A DNA stretch of 64,000 nt from Collinsella ihumii. GTDB lineage: Bacteria; Actinomycetota; Coriobacteriia; Coriobacteriales; Coriobacteriaceae. The notes beneath the pieces were generated by a model. The model did not search any database, was not told the DNA's origin, and worked only from the letters and a program-made list of their open reading frames with translations. This document shows, in pieces, positions 34,244 to 42,694 of the stretch; the first letter of the stretch is position 1, and each line of letters begins with the position of its first letter. Both the position numbers and the translations under genes were made by a program. The DNA lies in the NCBI RefSeq assembly GCF_900046475.1, contig NZ_FCOU01000003.1, forward strand, positions 95,712 through 159,711. Direction: 5' to 3'.

Positions 34244-35476
34244 ATGGAAACGCACGCCGCGCATACGCCCGAGCAGATCACGAGCACCATCCAAAGCCTT
34301 GCCGCCCAGATCGAGCCCTATGTCATCGGGCAGAGGCGGTATTTCCACGCCCACCCCGAGCTCAGCCTGCAGGAGTTCCAGACCACCGAGGCCATCGTCC
34401 GCGAGCTCGACGCCATGGGCATCCCCTACACCCGTCCGCTCGATACGGGGCTCGTGGCGACCCTTGCGGGCACGGCGCCCGACGCCTACGCGGCAGACGG
34501 CACCCCGCGCCGGCGCATCCTGCTGCGCGCCGACATCGACGCCCTGCCCGTCACCGAGCGCACCGGAGAGGAGTTCGCGAGCGTGAACGACGGCGTCATG
34601 CATGCCTGCGGCCACGACTGCCACATCGCGATGATGCTCGGCGCTCTGCGCATCCTGAGCGCCATGACCGACGACATCCACGGCGAGATCCGCATCGTCT
34701 TCCAGCCGTCGGAGGAAAACGGCTCCGGCGCCAAGCTGATGATCGGGGCGGGCGCCTGCGACGGGGTGGACGGCGCCTTCGCCATGCATATCTGGAGCGA
34801 GGTCGACGCGGGCACCATCAGCTGCGAGCCGGGCCCGCGCATGGCGAACACCGACTGGTTCCGCATCGACATCGAGGGCACGTCGTGCCACGGCGCCATG
34901 CCCCAGCGCGGAGCCGACGCCATCATCGCCGCGGCGGAAATCGTGAACGCGCTCCAGACGATCGTCAGCCGCGACCTCAACCCCTACGAGCCGGCGGTGG
35001 TCACCATCGGGGAGATCCACGGCGGCACGGCGCGCAACGTCATCGCCGGGTCCGCATACCTGACGGGCACGGTGCGCACCTACAGCGACGCCGCCCATGA
35101 CCTCATGCCCGGCTTGATCGAGCGCATCTGCACGCACACGGCGATGGCGCTTGGCGCCGAGGCGAGGCTCACCGACTACACCATCGCCAACTACAAGGTC
35201 GAAAACGACGACGAGGCGAGCGTGCGGTGCCGCGAGGCCGTGACCAAGGTGCTCGGCCGGGCGGGCATCGGATCGTATCGCGGAACGCTCTCGGGCGAGG
35301 ACTTCTCCGAGTACCTGCGCCGCGTGCCCGGCGTGCTCGCGTTCGTGGGAACCCGCAACCCCCAGATCGGCGCCACGTGGGCGCAGCATTCCTGCTACTA
35401 CAAGGTCGATGAATCGGTCCTGGTGCAAGGCAGCATGCTCGCCGCGCAATACGCCCTCGATTTCCTCGCGGAGTAG
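34244..35476 (+). CDS. M20D-family amidohydrolase (aminoacylase / IAA-amide hydrolase type)
   Basis: ATG 34244 follows GGAAGGA. The 410-residue enzyme has the dinuclear-metal M20 motifs: RYFHAHPELS (residues about 29-38), LRADIDALP, MHACGHDCHIAMMLG, SEENGSGAK, and the dimerisation-lid histidine in SCHGAMPQRGADAI. SGEDFSEYL is at the C-terminal catalytic half. Such enzymes remove acyl groups from amino acids or cleave p-aminobenzoyl-glutamate or indole-acetyl amides in the cytoplasm. It has no operon partner; substrate not assignable. Confidence 0.9.
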   Translation: METHAAHTPEQITSTIQSLAAQIEPYVIGQRRYFHAHPELSLQEFQTTEAIVRELDAMGIPYTRPLDTGLVATLAGTAPDAYAADGTPRRRILLRADIDALPVTERTGEEFASVNDGVMHACGHDCHIAMMLGALRILSAMTDDIHGEIRIVFQPSEENGSGAKLMIGAGACDGVDGAFAMHIWSEVDAGTISCEPGPRMANTDWFRIDIEGTSCHGAMPQRGADAIIAAAEIVNALQTIVSRDLNPYEPAVVTIGEIHGGTARNVIAGSAYLTGTVRTYSDAAHDLMPGLIERICTHTAMALGAEARLTDYTIANYKVENDDEASVRCREAVTKVLGRAGIGSYRGTLSGEDFSEYLRRVPGVLAFVGTRNPQIGATWAQHSCYYKVDESVLVQGSMLAAQYALDFLAE

Positions 35477-35558
35477 CCAGCGGGGCGCCCGAGGCGGCGC
35501 CCTGCCCAGGGCGCAAAGAACCGCGCCCGAGCGCCCGGCGGACCGGCATCCATCCCCC

Positions 35559-36080
35559 TCACCCCAGCCAGCGCGGGGAAGACAGGAAGACGACGTCCGC
35601 CTCCGCCCCGGACGGCGGCACACCGGAAAAGAGCAGGCCGGCGTCGCAGGGGTCGGCCAGGCGCACGAGCCAGACCGCCAAAAACGTGCACGCGATCAAG
35701 GCGAGAAGCGCCACGCAGGCGCGCCATGCTGCCCGCAGCAACGCATGCCGAGCGCACCGGGCGCCCCCGGTCGCGACGAGCATCGAGGACAGCGCGCCTT
35801 GCGCCGCCGCCAGAAGGCCCGCGATCGGAACCATCCAGAACAGCGGATGGAATGCGAGCGCGCAAGCGACGTCGCCGCTCAGAAATGCGAGATACGCCCT
35901 CGTCATGCCGCAGCCCGGGCAGGGGACGCCCGTCGCGAAGCGAAAGACGCAGCCGATGCCGGAGACCGTCAACGCGCCCACGGCCAGCACGGCCGCCCCG
36001 CACGCGGAAAGGGCCCGGCGGCACGCATCCGCGCCGCCGGGCCCGCGCATGTCGGCCAACCGTCTGACAACGCCCATCAT
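35559..36080 (-). CDS. DUF2752 membrane protein
   Basis: The 173-residue protein has three or four membrane segments and the DUF2752 signature: CPGCGMTRAYLAFLSGD (residues about 54-70) followed by AFHPLF. The function of the family is unknown. Its ATG overlaps the stop of the upstream gene (ATGA, 36077-36080), so translation is coupled to the DUF4234 protein. With the two zinc-ribbon membrane proteins upstream it forms a three-gene envelope unit. Confidence 0.75.
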   Translation of the reverse strand: MMGVVRRLADMRGPGGADACRRALSACGAAVLAVGALTVSGIGCVFRFATGVPCPGCGMTRAYLAFLSGDVACALAFHPLFWMVPIAGLLAAAQGALSSMLVATGGARCARHALLRAAWRACVALLALIACTFLAVWLVRLADPCDAGLLFSGVPPSGAEADVVFLSSPRWLG

Positions 36081-36763
36081 GATTGATAGACGACGCCCGC
36101 CCGCGCGTTATACGCGGCGGCGAGCGCGTTCGCGTTCTTCACGATGATGCTCATCGCGACGATGGGCCCCGCGCAGCACAACAGGCATCCGGCGTAGTTC
36201 CACACCAGCAGGGTCGTCCCGTTCTCCTTGAACGAAAGGCCGTAGCGCGGGGCGTTTCTCTGCAGGCGGTTGCCGATCTTGTAGTACCACCAGGCCGTAT
36301 ACAGGCCGCCGGTCAGAAGCGACAGGACGATGAACACGGCCATACCCGGCGTCTCCTCGCGATCGCCTCCGCACGTGATATTGGTGTCCTCAGCGATCTC
36401 GTGGAGCGCGATGTACCAGTAGACGCCGCACGTCACGATATTGAGCAGCAGGACCATCAGGGTGCTGCGCCTATCGTTCAGGGCCCGCGCACTACCCATG
36501 GGCGCGGGAGGCGCGAACCCTCCCGAGGCCGCATATCCTTCCGCACCCCCGGAAAACGGCGTTCCACCATAGCCTTGCTGCTGATACCCCTGCTGGTAGG
36601 GCGGCTGCTGGTAGGGCTGGCTGTACGCTTGTCCCGCCTCACCCTGGTACGGCGCGATGTCCGTCGCGCCCGCCTGGGCCTGCGGGGTGGTCGCCGGCAT
36701 GCCGCACACCGGGCAGTACGCGGAATCTTCAGGTACGGGAGAGCCGCAATTCGGACAGATCAT
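36077..36763 (-). CDS. Zinc-ribbon DUF4234 membrane protein
   Basis: The 228-residue protein starts with a two-CxxC zinc ribbon (MICPNCGSPVPEDSAYCPVCG) and a Gln/Tyr/Pro-rich linker (residues 35-80). The DUF4234 membrane domain follows, with three helices (NIVTCGVYWYIALHEIAED, then SLLTGGLYTAWWYYKIGNR). The family is common in Actinobacteria and uncharacterised. It overlaps the DUF2752 gene by four bases. Its codons for residues 130-137 form the 24-base block that also occurs at the istA frameshift (27039-27062). Confidence 0.8.
   Translation of the reverse strand: MICPNCGSPVPEDSAYCPVCGMPATTPQAQAGATDIAPYQGEAGQAYSQPYQQPPYQQGYQQQGYGGTPFSGGAEGYAASGGFAPPAPMGSARALNDRRSTLMVLLLNIVTCGVYWYIALHEIAEDTNITCGGDREETPGMAVFIVLSLLTGGLYTAWWYYKIGNRLQRNAPRYGLSFKENGTTLLVWNYAGCLLCCAGPIVAMSIIVKNANALAAAYNARAGVVYQS
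36353..36376. repeat. 24-base block identical to the istA frameshift site (27039-27062)
   Basis: CTCCTCGCGATCGCCTCCGC plus ACGT is exact in both places, same strand. Here it encodes TCGGDREE in frame; in istA it spans the frame break. Confidence 0.75.
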
Positions 36764-36785
36764 GAGCGTTTCCTTTCCACGTGGT

Positions 36786-37982
36786 TCAGATTCTCAGCGT
36801 CGTGGCGAACCGATGCGCGAAGGGCAGCACGCAGTCATGCTCGGCCTCGTCCTTCCAAGACGGGGCGAAGCGCTGCGCCCAGTACCCGACGGCCCGGTAC
36901 CGGACGATCGAGCCGCACGAGACGCAAAACGCCGCGAGGCCGACGAGCGTCGCCAAGACGACGTTGGCGCCAAAGCCGCCGATGGGGTCGAACAGGCCCG
37001 TCCCCACCATGCCGAACGGAAGCACGTCGAGGGCATCCGATACGAGCGACAACGCCAGGTTGCCCACCATGACCGCCGCGATGGCGGCCAGACCGGGAAC
37101 CACGGACGCGCAGAACAGCTTTCCCGGCTCCTTGCGGAAGACGGCGAGCACCCCCGCGAGCGAGAACGCGGATTCGAGCCTTCCGGTCACTACCAGATGC
37201 ATCGTCATCGCGTCGGTGAACATGGTGAGCACCACCGCCAAGCCGATGGCGAGGACATGGAGTGCGATCGAGATGACCCCTGCTATCAGCGAAACAACCG
37301 TCCCGAGTACCGAGAACCCCACGCCGTAGGAGTCCCAAAGCAACGTCGCCCCCAAGCCGATGCCCAGAAAGCTCAGCGCCCAGGCGATCAGACCGGGGAT
37401 GGCGCTCACCACCACCGCGACAAGGTGCAGCGCCCCGCCGAAAAAGCCGAGCGACAGCAATGAGGTGCGCGCGACGGGAGCATCGGCGTCGAAGCCGTGC
37501 GGCGCGGAGAGCTCGCGCCCCCAGGCCACCCCGTAGCCACCGCAGCACAAAAGCATGACGACAGAGCATGCGAGTCCCACCGGGCCGATGACGGTCCCGG
37601 CCACCGGCAGCGAGGAAGCGAGAACCGAGGCGGCGGCGACCGCGGTGGGAAACAGCGCGCTCCGAACGATGCGGCGCAGGCGGCAGGCGCCGCCCACCGC
37701 GTCGTCGATCGCCTGGGCAAGACAGCCTTTCGCGCGAGAGGCGGGCGCCGCCGCCGAGCAGTTCCACCCGGGCATCGACGTCGCCTGCGCCCCGTATCCG
37801 CCGGCGAATGCGGCAGACGGGCCTTGCGGGGATGCGCCTCGATTCCGCCCCGCAGGGCCCGAGGGCGGCACCGTGTGCTCGTTCAATCCCCCGTCCGCAT
37901 CAGCCGCGACGTTGCCCGATCCGCACACGGGGCAAAACCTGTTGCCGTCCGCCACGTACGATCCGCATGCGTTGCACCTCAT
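36786..37982 (-). CDS. Zinc-ribbon DUF4013-type membrane protein
   Basis: The 398-residue protein has an N-terminal zinc ribbon (RCNACGSYVADGNRFCPVCG), a disordered Gly/Pro/Ala linker (25-85) and about six hydrophobic membrane segments (110-345). The C-terminal half has the pattern of DUF4013 (ALSFLGIGLGATLLWDSYG, RYRAVGYWAQRF). It lies 22 bases before the DUF4234 gene and is probably the first gene of that unit. GAAAGGGG precedes the ATG. Role unknown; a tail-anchored sensing or envelope function is only a guess. Confidence 0.7.
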   Translation of the reverse strand: MRCNACGSYVADGNRFCPVCGSGNVAADADGGLNEHTVPPSGPAGRNRGASPQGPSAAFAGGYGAQATSMPGWNCSAAAPASRAKGCLAQAIDDAVGGACRLRRIVRSALFPTAVAAASVLASSLPVAGTVIGPVGLACSVVMLLCCGGYGVAWGRELSAPHGFDADAPVARTSLLSLGFFGGALHLVAVVVSAIPGLIAWALSFLGIGLGATLLWDSYGVGFSVLGTVVSLIAGVISIALHVLAIGLAVVLTMFTDAMTMHLVVTGRLESAFSLAGVLAVFRKEPGKLFCASVVPGLAAIAAVMVGNLALSLVSDALDVLPFGMVGTGLFDPIGGFGANVVLATLVGLAAFCVSCGSIVRYRAVGYWAQRFAPSWKDEAEHDCVLPFAHRFATTLRI

Positions 37983-38133
37983 ACCGGTCCCCTTTCGTCT
38001 CGTCGGTCCCGCATGTAGGTGCTCAGTATATGTTCTGATTATTTATTTTTGTGTACTATTACTATTTTGCAGCTAATATCGCATTTCTTAACGATATCCG
38101 ACAAACATCCGACACCCAAGCGCGCCCGCGCGG

Positions 38134-38201
38134 GTGCAAATCGGGGGACGTACCTCCCGCATGCAAAAATGCATGCGGGAGGTACGTCCCCCGATTTGCA
38201 C
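38134..38201. repeat. 68-bp perfect hairpin, GGGGACGTACC family copy 3
   Basis: Two exactly complementary 32-base arms flank an AAAA loop between divergently placed units (37983-38286 has no gene). The core reads GGGGACGTACCTCCCGCATG. Confidence 0.85.
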
Positions 38202-38220
38202 TGCGTCCCCGGCGCACAAG

Positions 38221-38259
38221 CAAAACCCCGGCGGCAGTTCAGGTCCTGCCGCCGGGGCT
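38221..38259 (-). terminator. Rho-independent terminator of the metNIQ operon
   Basis: Minus strand: CCCCGGCGGCAG, 8-base loop, complementary arm ending GGGG, then TTTTG. It lies 28 bases past the MetQ stop. Confidence 0.8.
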
Positions 38260-38286
38260 TGTCGGATTCACGAATAGGCAGATGGC

Positions 38287-39156
38287 TTAGAACGCCGCCT
38301 GGACGGAGTCGCCGAACGTGTCGGCCAGATACTCCTTGAACTCATCGGTCGTCAGCACGTCGACCAGCGCCTTGATGCGCTCGTCGTCCTCAAGCTCGGG
38401 CCTCGTCACGATGACGTTGGCGTACTCGTTCTTGATGACGTCGGAGTCGGCGCTCTCCTGGGCCACGGCGTCCGCCAGCGTCAGGCCGGCGTCGATGGCG
38501 TAGTTGCCGTTGATGACCGCGAAGTCCACGTCAGCGAGCGTGGAGGGCAGCATGGCGGCCTCCTGCTCGAGAATCTCGACGTTGTGCGGATTGTCCACGA
38601 TGTCGTTGGGCGTCGCGGTGATGCCGGCGGACTCGGAGAGCGTGATGACGCCGTGCTCCTGCAGAAGCAGCAGCGCGCGGCCCTCGTTGGTGGCGTCGTT
38701 GGGAACCGAGATGGTCGCGCCGTCGGCGATGTTGGCGAGGTCGTCCGACTTGCCGGCGAACACGCCCATCGGCTCGAAGTGGATCTTGCCCACGTTCACG
38801 AGGTCGGTGCCATTCTCCTCGTTGTAGTTGTTGAGGTAGTTGATGTGCTGGAAGTAGTTGCAGTCGATCTCGCCGGCGGACACGTCCTGGTTGGGAAGGA
38901 TGTAGTCGGTGTACTCCTTCACCTCGAGCGTGATGCCCTGCTCGGCGAGCTTATCGGCAGCGAAGTCGTTCAGGATCTCGGCGTGCGGGCTCGGGCTGGC
39001 GGCGACGGTCAGCGTCTGCGAGCCGCCCTCGGAAGAAGAGCCGCCGGCGGCCGACGTGTCGCCGGAGGTGCCGCACGCGGCCAGAGATCCGACGCCGACG
39101 ACAGCTGCCGCGGCGGCGATCAGGGAACGACGGGAGAGAGCGATATTGTTCAACAT
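38287..39156 (-). CDS. metQ: MetQ/NlpA-family substrate-binding lipoprotein
   Basis: The 289-residue protein has a twin-Arg-like start (SRRSLIAAAA) and a lipobox at LAAC (Cys28). The NlpA-type binding fold follows, with VAASPSPHAEILND, NYFQHINYLNNYNEENG, FEPMGVFAGK and SVPNDATNEGRALLLLQ. It should capture D/L-methionine or a related amino acid outside the membrane for MetI/MetN. It is the last gene of the operon, 45 bases after metI. The Ser/Gly linker after the lipobox is typical. Confidence 0.9.
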   Translation of the reverse strand: MLNNIALSRRSLIAAAAAVVGVGSLAACGTSGDTSAAGGSSSEGGSQTLTVAASPSPHAEILNDFAADKLAEQGITLEVKEYTDYILPNQDVSAGEIDCNYFQHINYLNNYNEENGTDLVNVGKIHFEPMGVFAGKSDDLANIADGATISVPNDATNEGRALLLLQEHGVITLSESAGITATPNDIVDNPHNVEILEQEAAMLPSTLADVDFAVINGNYAIDAGLTLADAVAQESADSDVIKNEYANVIVTRPELEDDERIKALVDVLTTDEFKEYLADTFGDSVQAAF

Positions 39157-39201
39157 GATAAATACCTTTCTTGACTGAGGTTGTTGGAGGAGCGGTCGTC
39201 G

Positions 39202-39882
39202 CTAGACGCCGCGGTGGTCGACCTTGCGCGCGGCGATGTCGCACACGCTCTGGATGACCTGCACGATCACCACGAGGATGATGACGGCGACGATCATGAC
39301 CTCGTCGACGCGACGGTAGTATCCGTAGCGCACGGCGATGTCGCCCAGGCCGCCCGCGCCGATGGCGCCGGCCATGGCGGTGTAACCGAGCACGGAGATG
39401 AGCACGACGGCGACGCCGCGCACGATGGAGGGCAGGGCCTCGGGCAAAAGAGCCGAGAACACGATGCGCGCCGTGCTCGCCCCGCACGCCTCGACGGCCT
39501 CGACGGACTCGCGCGGCACCTCGGCGAGCGACTGCTCGATCATGCGCGCGATAAAGGGCGACGCGGACAGCACGAGCGGCGGGATGGTGCCCAGGATGCC
39601 CGACCCCGTGCCCATGATGAGGCGCGTGAACGGGATGATGAACACCATGAGCACGATGAAGGGGAACGAGCGCAGGATGTTGACGACCCAGCCCAGACCT
39701 GCGTTGAGCGCGGGCGCGGGGCGCAAGGAGCCCGGAGCGGTGAGATAGAGCACCACGCCGAGCGCGATGCCGATGATATATGAGATCAGCGTGGGCACGA
39801 GCACCATGACGATCGTGCTTCCCGTGCCCTCGACAAGGAGCTCGCCGTACTCGGCGATAAAGGCGTTCGCGGCATCAAGCAT
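39202..39882 (-). CDS. metI: MetI-family ABC transporter permease
   Basis: The 226-residue protein has five or six membrane segments and the permease EAA-type loop EAVEACGASTARIVFSALLP near residue 125-145. GAIGAGGLGDIAVRYGYYR is the family C-terminal signature. ATG 39882 overlaps the metN stop by eight bases, so translation is coupled. Residues about 111-125 (ARMIEQSLAEVPRE) fit MetI relatives well. Their DNA (39508-39552) is identical to a block in the IS30 transposase, so this gene is the likely donor. Confidence 0.92.
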   Translation of the reverse strand: MLDAANAFIAEYGELLVEGTGSTIVMVLVPTLISYIIGIALGVVLYLTAPGSLRPAPALNAGLGWVVNILRSFPFIVLMVFIIPFTRLIMGTGSGILGTIPPLVLSASPFIARMIEQSLAEVPRESVEAVEACGASTARIVFSALLPEALPSIVRGVAVVLISVLGYTAMAGAIGAGGLGDIAVRYGYYRRVDEVMIVAVIILVVIVQVIQSVCDIAARKVDHRGV

Positions 39883-40624
39883 CCCAATCAACCCTTTCGA
39901 GCAGCACCTTCGCGGCCTGAGAGATGGGGTTGGCGAACACGTCGGCCACGCTCCCCTTCTCGACCACGCGGCCGTGCTCCAACACGACGACATTGCGGCA
40001 GATCTTCTCGACGACGCTCATCGCATGCGTGATGACGATGACCGTGACGCCCGTTTTACGGTTGATCTCGCGCAGCAGCTTCAAAATCGTGTTGGTGCTC
40101 GCCGGGTCCAGCGCGCTGGTGGCCTCGTCGCACAGGATGTACTCGGGGTCGCACGCGAGCGCGCGGGCGATGGCGACGCGCTGCTGCTGGCCGCCGGACA
40201 GCTGCGAGGGGTAGGACGGAGCCTTCTCGCGCAGGCCGACCATGTCGAGCAGGTCGAGGGCATGCGCGCGGTTCTCGGCCGTCACCTTGCCCGTCGCGGC
40301 GAGGAACGGGAAGCACACGTTGTCGAGCACGGTCTTTTGGGACAGCAGGCCGAAGTTCTGGAAGATCATGGCCACGCGGCGGCGATAGCTGCGAAGCTCC
40401 GCGCCGGACAGGCTCGTCACGTCCTGCCCGTCGACGACGATCTGGCCCGACGAGGGGCGCTCCAGCAGATTGATGCAGCGCACGAGCGTGGACTTGCCGG
40501 CACCGCTCATGCCGATGATGCCCATGATGTCGCCGTCGGCGATATCGATGTTGATGTCATCGAGAGCATGCGCGACGCCCGAGGCGCCATCGAACTCTTT
40601 GCACAGGTGTTTGATTTGAATCAC
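39875..40624 (-). CDS. metN: MetN-family ABC transporter ATP-binding protein, short form
   Basis: The 249-residue ATPase has Walker A GMSGAGKST (residues about 38-46), the Q-loop FQNFGLL, the signature LSGGQQQR, Walker B ILCDEATSALDP and the H-loop VITHAM. Usual MetN proteins carry a C-terminal NIL domain of about 90 residues that binds methionine for feedback inhibition; here the protein ends after the core. The stop overlaps metI. So uptake may be controlled by transcription or the leader and not by trans-inhibition. First gene of metNIQ. Confidence 0.9.
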   Translation of the reverse strand: MIQIKHLCKEFDGASGVAHALDDINIDIADGDIMGIIGMSGAGKSTLVRCINLLERPSSGQIVVDGQDVTSLSGAELRSYRRRVAMIFQNFGLLSQKTVLDNVCFPFLAATGKVTAENRAHALDLLDMVGLREKAPSYPSQLSGGQQQRVAIARALACDPEYILCDEATSALDPASTNTILKLLREINRKTGVTVIVITHAMSVVEKICRNVVVLEHGRVVEKGSVADVFANPISQAAKVLLERVDWDA

Positions 40625-40766
40625 GAGAAAAACTCCGCCCGATGATGGTTCGCGAACTAAGGCGGGCCGTCTTCTGCCAAAGACGACCTAATGAAGGCGC
40701 CCGGTCTCCCCATGCCGGCGGGTTGCGCGCGGCATAGCAAAGTGCCCGGGCGAGGGCATCATCATA
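40625..40766 (-). promoter_or_regulatory. Leader of metNIQ, likely structured
   Basis: The predicted transcript has about 140 bases before metN. It contains a GTCTT-TGGCAG-AAGAC hairpin (about 40668-40686) and GC-rich segments. A methionine-responsive leader would make sense, but I could not match the SAM-I or T-box cores. Confidence 0.3.
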
Positions 40767-40772
40767 ACCATC

Positions 40773-40802
40773 ATCATATGTGCGGCATTCGTAAACATGC
40801 AA
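40773..40802 (-). promoter_or_regulatory. Promoter of metNIQ
   Basis: Minus strand: -35 TTGCAT (40802-40797), 18-bp spacer, -10 TATGAT (40778-40773). Confidence 0.55.
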
Positions 40803-40865
40803 ACTACAGTAACAGGGCTACATGTCCGATGCAAGCGCGAAACGGCTGTGAAACAAGAGAACGTG

Positions 40866-40937
40866 ACAGCGAGATAGAGCGACCGGCACCCCGGTGCGAC
40901 GATCCGCCCCGGGGTGCCGGTCGCTCTATCTCGCTGT
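40866..40937. terminator. Long hairpin between metNIQ and the Asp23 operon
   Basis: Two exactly complementary 27-base arms (ACAGCGAGATAGAGCGACCG...) flank an 18-base loop, 14 bases past the Asp23 stop. Likely a terminator without a T-run. Confidence 0.6.
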
Positions 40938-40950
40938 TCCGTGCGATGCG

Positions 40951-41487
40951 CTACTCCGCCGCGGCCTCCTGGGCGCGCTTGTGGCTCGCCGCGTACTCCT
41001 CGCGGGTCATGACGTCCTCGATGCGCAGGTTGATGCCCGCCACCTCGAGTCCCGTCATGGCGGCCAGGCGCTCGGTGACGCGCTCCTTAACGTCCTCGAA
41101 GATCGCGGGCGCGTACGCGCCGTACTCGATGATGACCGAGATGTTCACGATCACGCGGTTGTCGTCGGTGACCTCGACGGACACGCCCTTCGTCAGGTTC
41201 TCGGCGCCCAGCGTCTCCTGCACGAAGTGCATGAGGTTGCCCTTCATGCCGAGCACGTGGGCGGCCTCGCGCGTGGCGATGGCGACGATCTTCTCGATCA
41301 CGCCGTTGGAGTAGGTCAGCGAATCCTCGGAATCGAGCTCATCGTCGTCGAATTCCCCGTCGTCGGCCACATCGTCGTCCGCTGGCCCCTGTGCGTCGGC
41401 GGCGACGACGCCCGTCGTCTCGGCAGCATCGGTCTCGGCCGCCCCCGGCTCACCCGTCTCCACAGCAACCTTGAGCTCGTCGGTCAT
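40951..41487 (-). CDS. Asp23/Gls24 family envelope stress protein
   Basis: The 178-residue protein has an acidic disordered N-terminus (1-55). The Asp23 domain follows, with YSNGVIEKIVAIATREA, KGVSVEVTDDNRVIVNISVII and a C-terminal GLEVAGINLRIEDVM. Asp23 proteins are abundant, membrane-associated through AmaP, and linked to wall and alkaline stress. It is the third gene of the amaP-DUF2273-asp23 unit, which supports the assignment. Confidence 0.9.
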   Translation of the reverse strand: MTDELKVAVETGEPGAAETDAAETTGVVAADAQGPADDDVADDGEFDDDELDSEDSLTYSNGVIEKIVAIATREAAHVLGMKGNLMHFVQETLGAENLTKGVSVEVTDDNRVIVNISVIIEYGAYAPAIFEDVKERVTERLAAMTGLEVAGINLRIEDVMTREEYAASHKRAQEAAAE

Positions 41488-41555
41488 GGGTGCTCCCCTT
41501 TCTGCTTGCGCGGCCGCGCCGCGATCCTGCTACGTTCCGTACGCAAAAGGCAGGC

Positions 41556-41942
41556 CTAGCGCTTTCCGCCGAATAGCCTGCTGAAGAAGTTGACGATGCC
41601 GTTGTCGCCGTCGCGGATCTGGCCCAGCGTGGCGCCCACGCCGGCGAAGACGGCGATGACGATGGTCGACCACAGCCCGATCGTCAGGATGAGGACGGCG
41701 AGCACGAACCCGATGAAGCCGTACAGCACCGTGTAATGGTGCGTATCGGCGTATGCCCACAGCGATGCGCCCAGCCCCTTGATGAACCCGACGGCCTGGT
41801 CACCGAGGGCGCTTCGCGCGTGTGCGGCCTGCTCGGATGATGCATCGGACGCCGACGCCGCCTGATCGTCAGCCATCGGCTCCTGCTCGATCGTCAGCTT
41901 GGGCGCCGCCTTCTTGGCGCCGGAGTGTACGGTATCGCTCAC
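41556..41942 (-). CDS. DUF2273-type small membrane protein
   Basis: The 128-residue protein has a disordered, Ala/Asp-rich N-terminal half and two membrane helices (about 70-110: VLYGFIGFVLAVLILTIG, then FAGVGATLGQIRDGD). GxxxGxxRDGD-like endings and placement between amaP and asp23 are typical of DUF2273. It probably helps to tether Asp23 at the membrane. The stop lies 68 bases before asp23. Confidence 0.75.
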   Translation of the reverse strand: MSDTVHSGAKKAAPKLTIEQEPMADDQAASASDASSEQAAHARSALGDQAVGFIKGLGASLWAYADTHHYTVLYGFIGFVLAVLILTIGLWSTIVIAVFAGVGATLGQIRDGDNGIVNFFSRLFGGKR

Positions 41943-41943
41943 G

Positions 41944-42480
41944 CTAGACCTCCTTGGTCACGATCGTGGTCTTGCTCGGCAAAAAGCGGATGCGGGCGAC
42001 GACGCCGGGCGTGCCGAGCAGCGCCTCGCATGCGGTCTCGACACGGTGCTGCATGCGCTGCGCCAACGCGTCGAGCCCCTGGTCGGTAAAGGCGATGGCC
42101 TCGACGGTCAAACGGACCTCGTCGCGGCCCTTTCCGGCAACGCGCCCCTCGACCGACTCGATGAGCACGTCATCCTCGCCCGGCGCGGCGCGGCGCGCGG
42201 CCGAGGCCAGGGCGGTGAGGCTCACCTCGATATCGGGATTGCCCGCCGGATGCACGCAAGTGATCTCGGGCCGCTCAGCGAGCGTCATGATCGCGACGAC
42301 CAGGATCCCGAGGCCCGCGATCGCCGCGCACGCGAGCGACGCGACATGTCCCGCGGGCGTGTCGAGCACGCGGTCGATGTGGCCCAACGGCACACCGGTG
42401 CGCTCGGCGGCGAACACGCCGCACACCACGATGCCGGCCATGAGGAACAGGACCGCAAGGACCTTCCTGAACGCGCGCAT
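41944..42480 (-). CDS. amaP: Alkaline shock membrane anchor protein (AmaP-like)
   Basis: The 178-residue protein has two N-terminal membrane helices (about 7-27 and 47-67) followed by a soluble Asp23-like domain (NPDIEVSLTALASAARRAAP, then a Val-rich strand and GVVARIRFLPS). In staphylococci AmaP anchors Asp23 to the membrane. Its stop is one base from the next gene's start, so the three genes are co-transcribed. Confidence 0.8.
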   Translation of the reverse strand: MRAFRKVLAVLFLMAGIVVCGVFAAERTGVPLGHIDRVLDTPAGHVASLACAAIAGLGILVVAIMTLAERPEITCVHPAGNPDIEVSLTALASAARRAAPGEDDVLIESVEGRVAGKGRDEVRLTVEAIAFTDQGLDALAQRMQHRVETACEALLGTPGVVARIRFLPSKTTIVTKEV

Positions 42481-42634
42481 GCGCCAGCCCCCTTCCGAGA
42501 GATCGAACGTGAGAACAGCTTAGCAGACGACAAACGCCTCGTGCGATCCGAGTTGCGCCGAGGCGCGAAGCCGCCCCGCTCGCTTTCGTATACCCGAAGG
42601 CGCGCGTCCGCCGCGCCCGATCGCAGAATACGCA

Positions 42635-42666
42635 AAAGCCGGGCCGCGATGTGCGGGCCCGGCTTT
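42635..42666 (-). terminator. Rho-independent terminator of yebC
   Basis: Minus strand: AAAGCCGGGCC, 10-base loop, GGCCCGGC, then TTTT. It begins 29 bases past the stop. Confidence 0.8.
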
Positions 42667-42694
42667 CATCATCCACGACGTGGACGAGCGTGCG

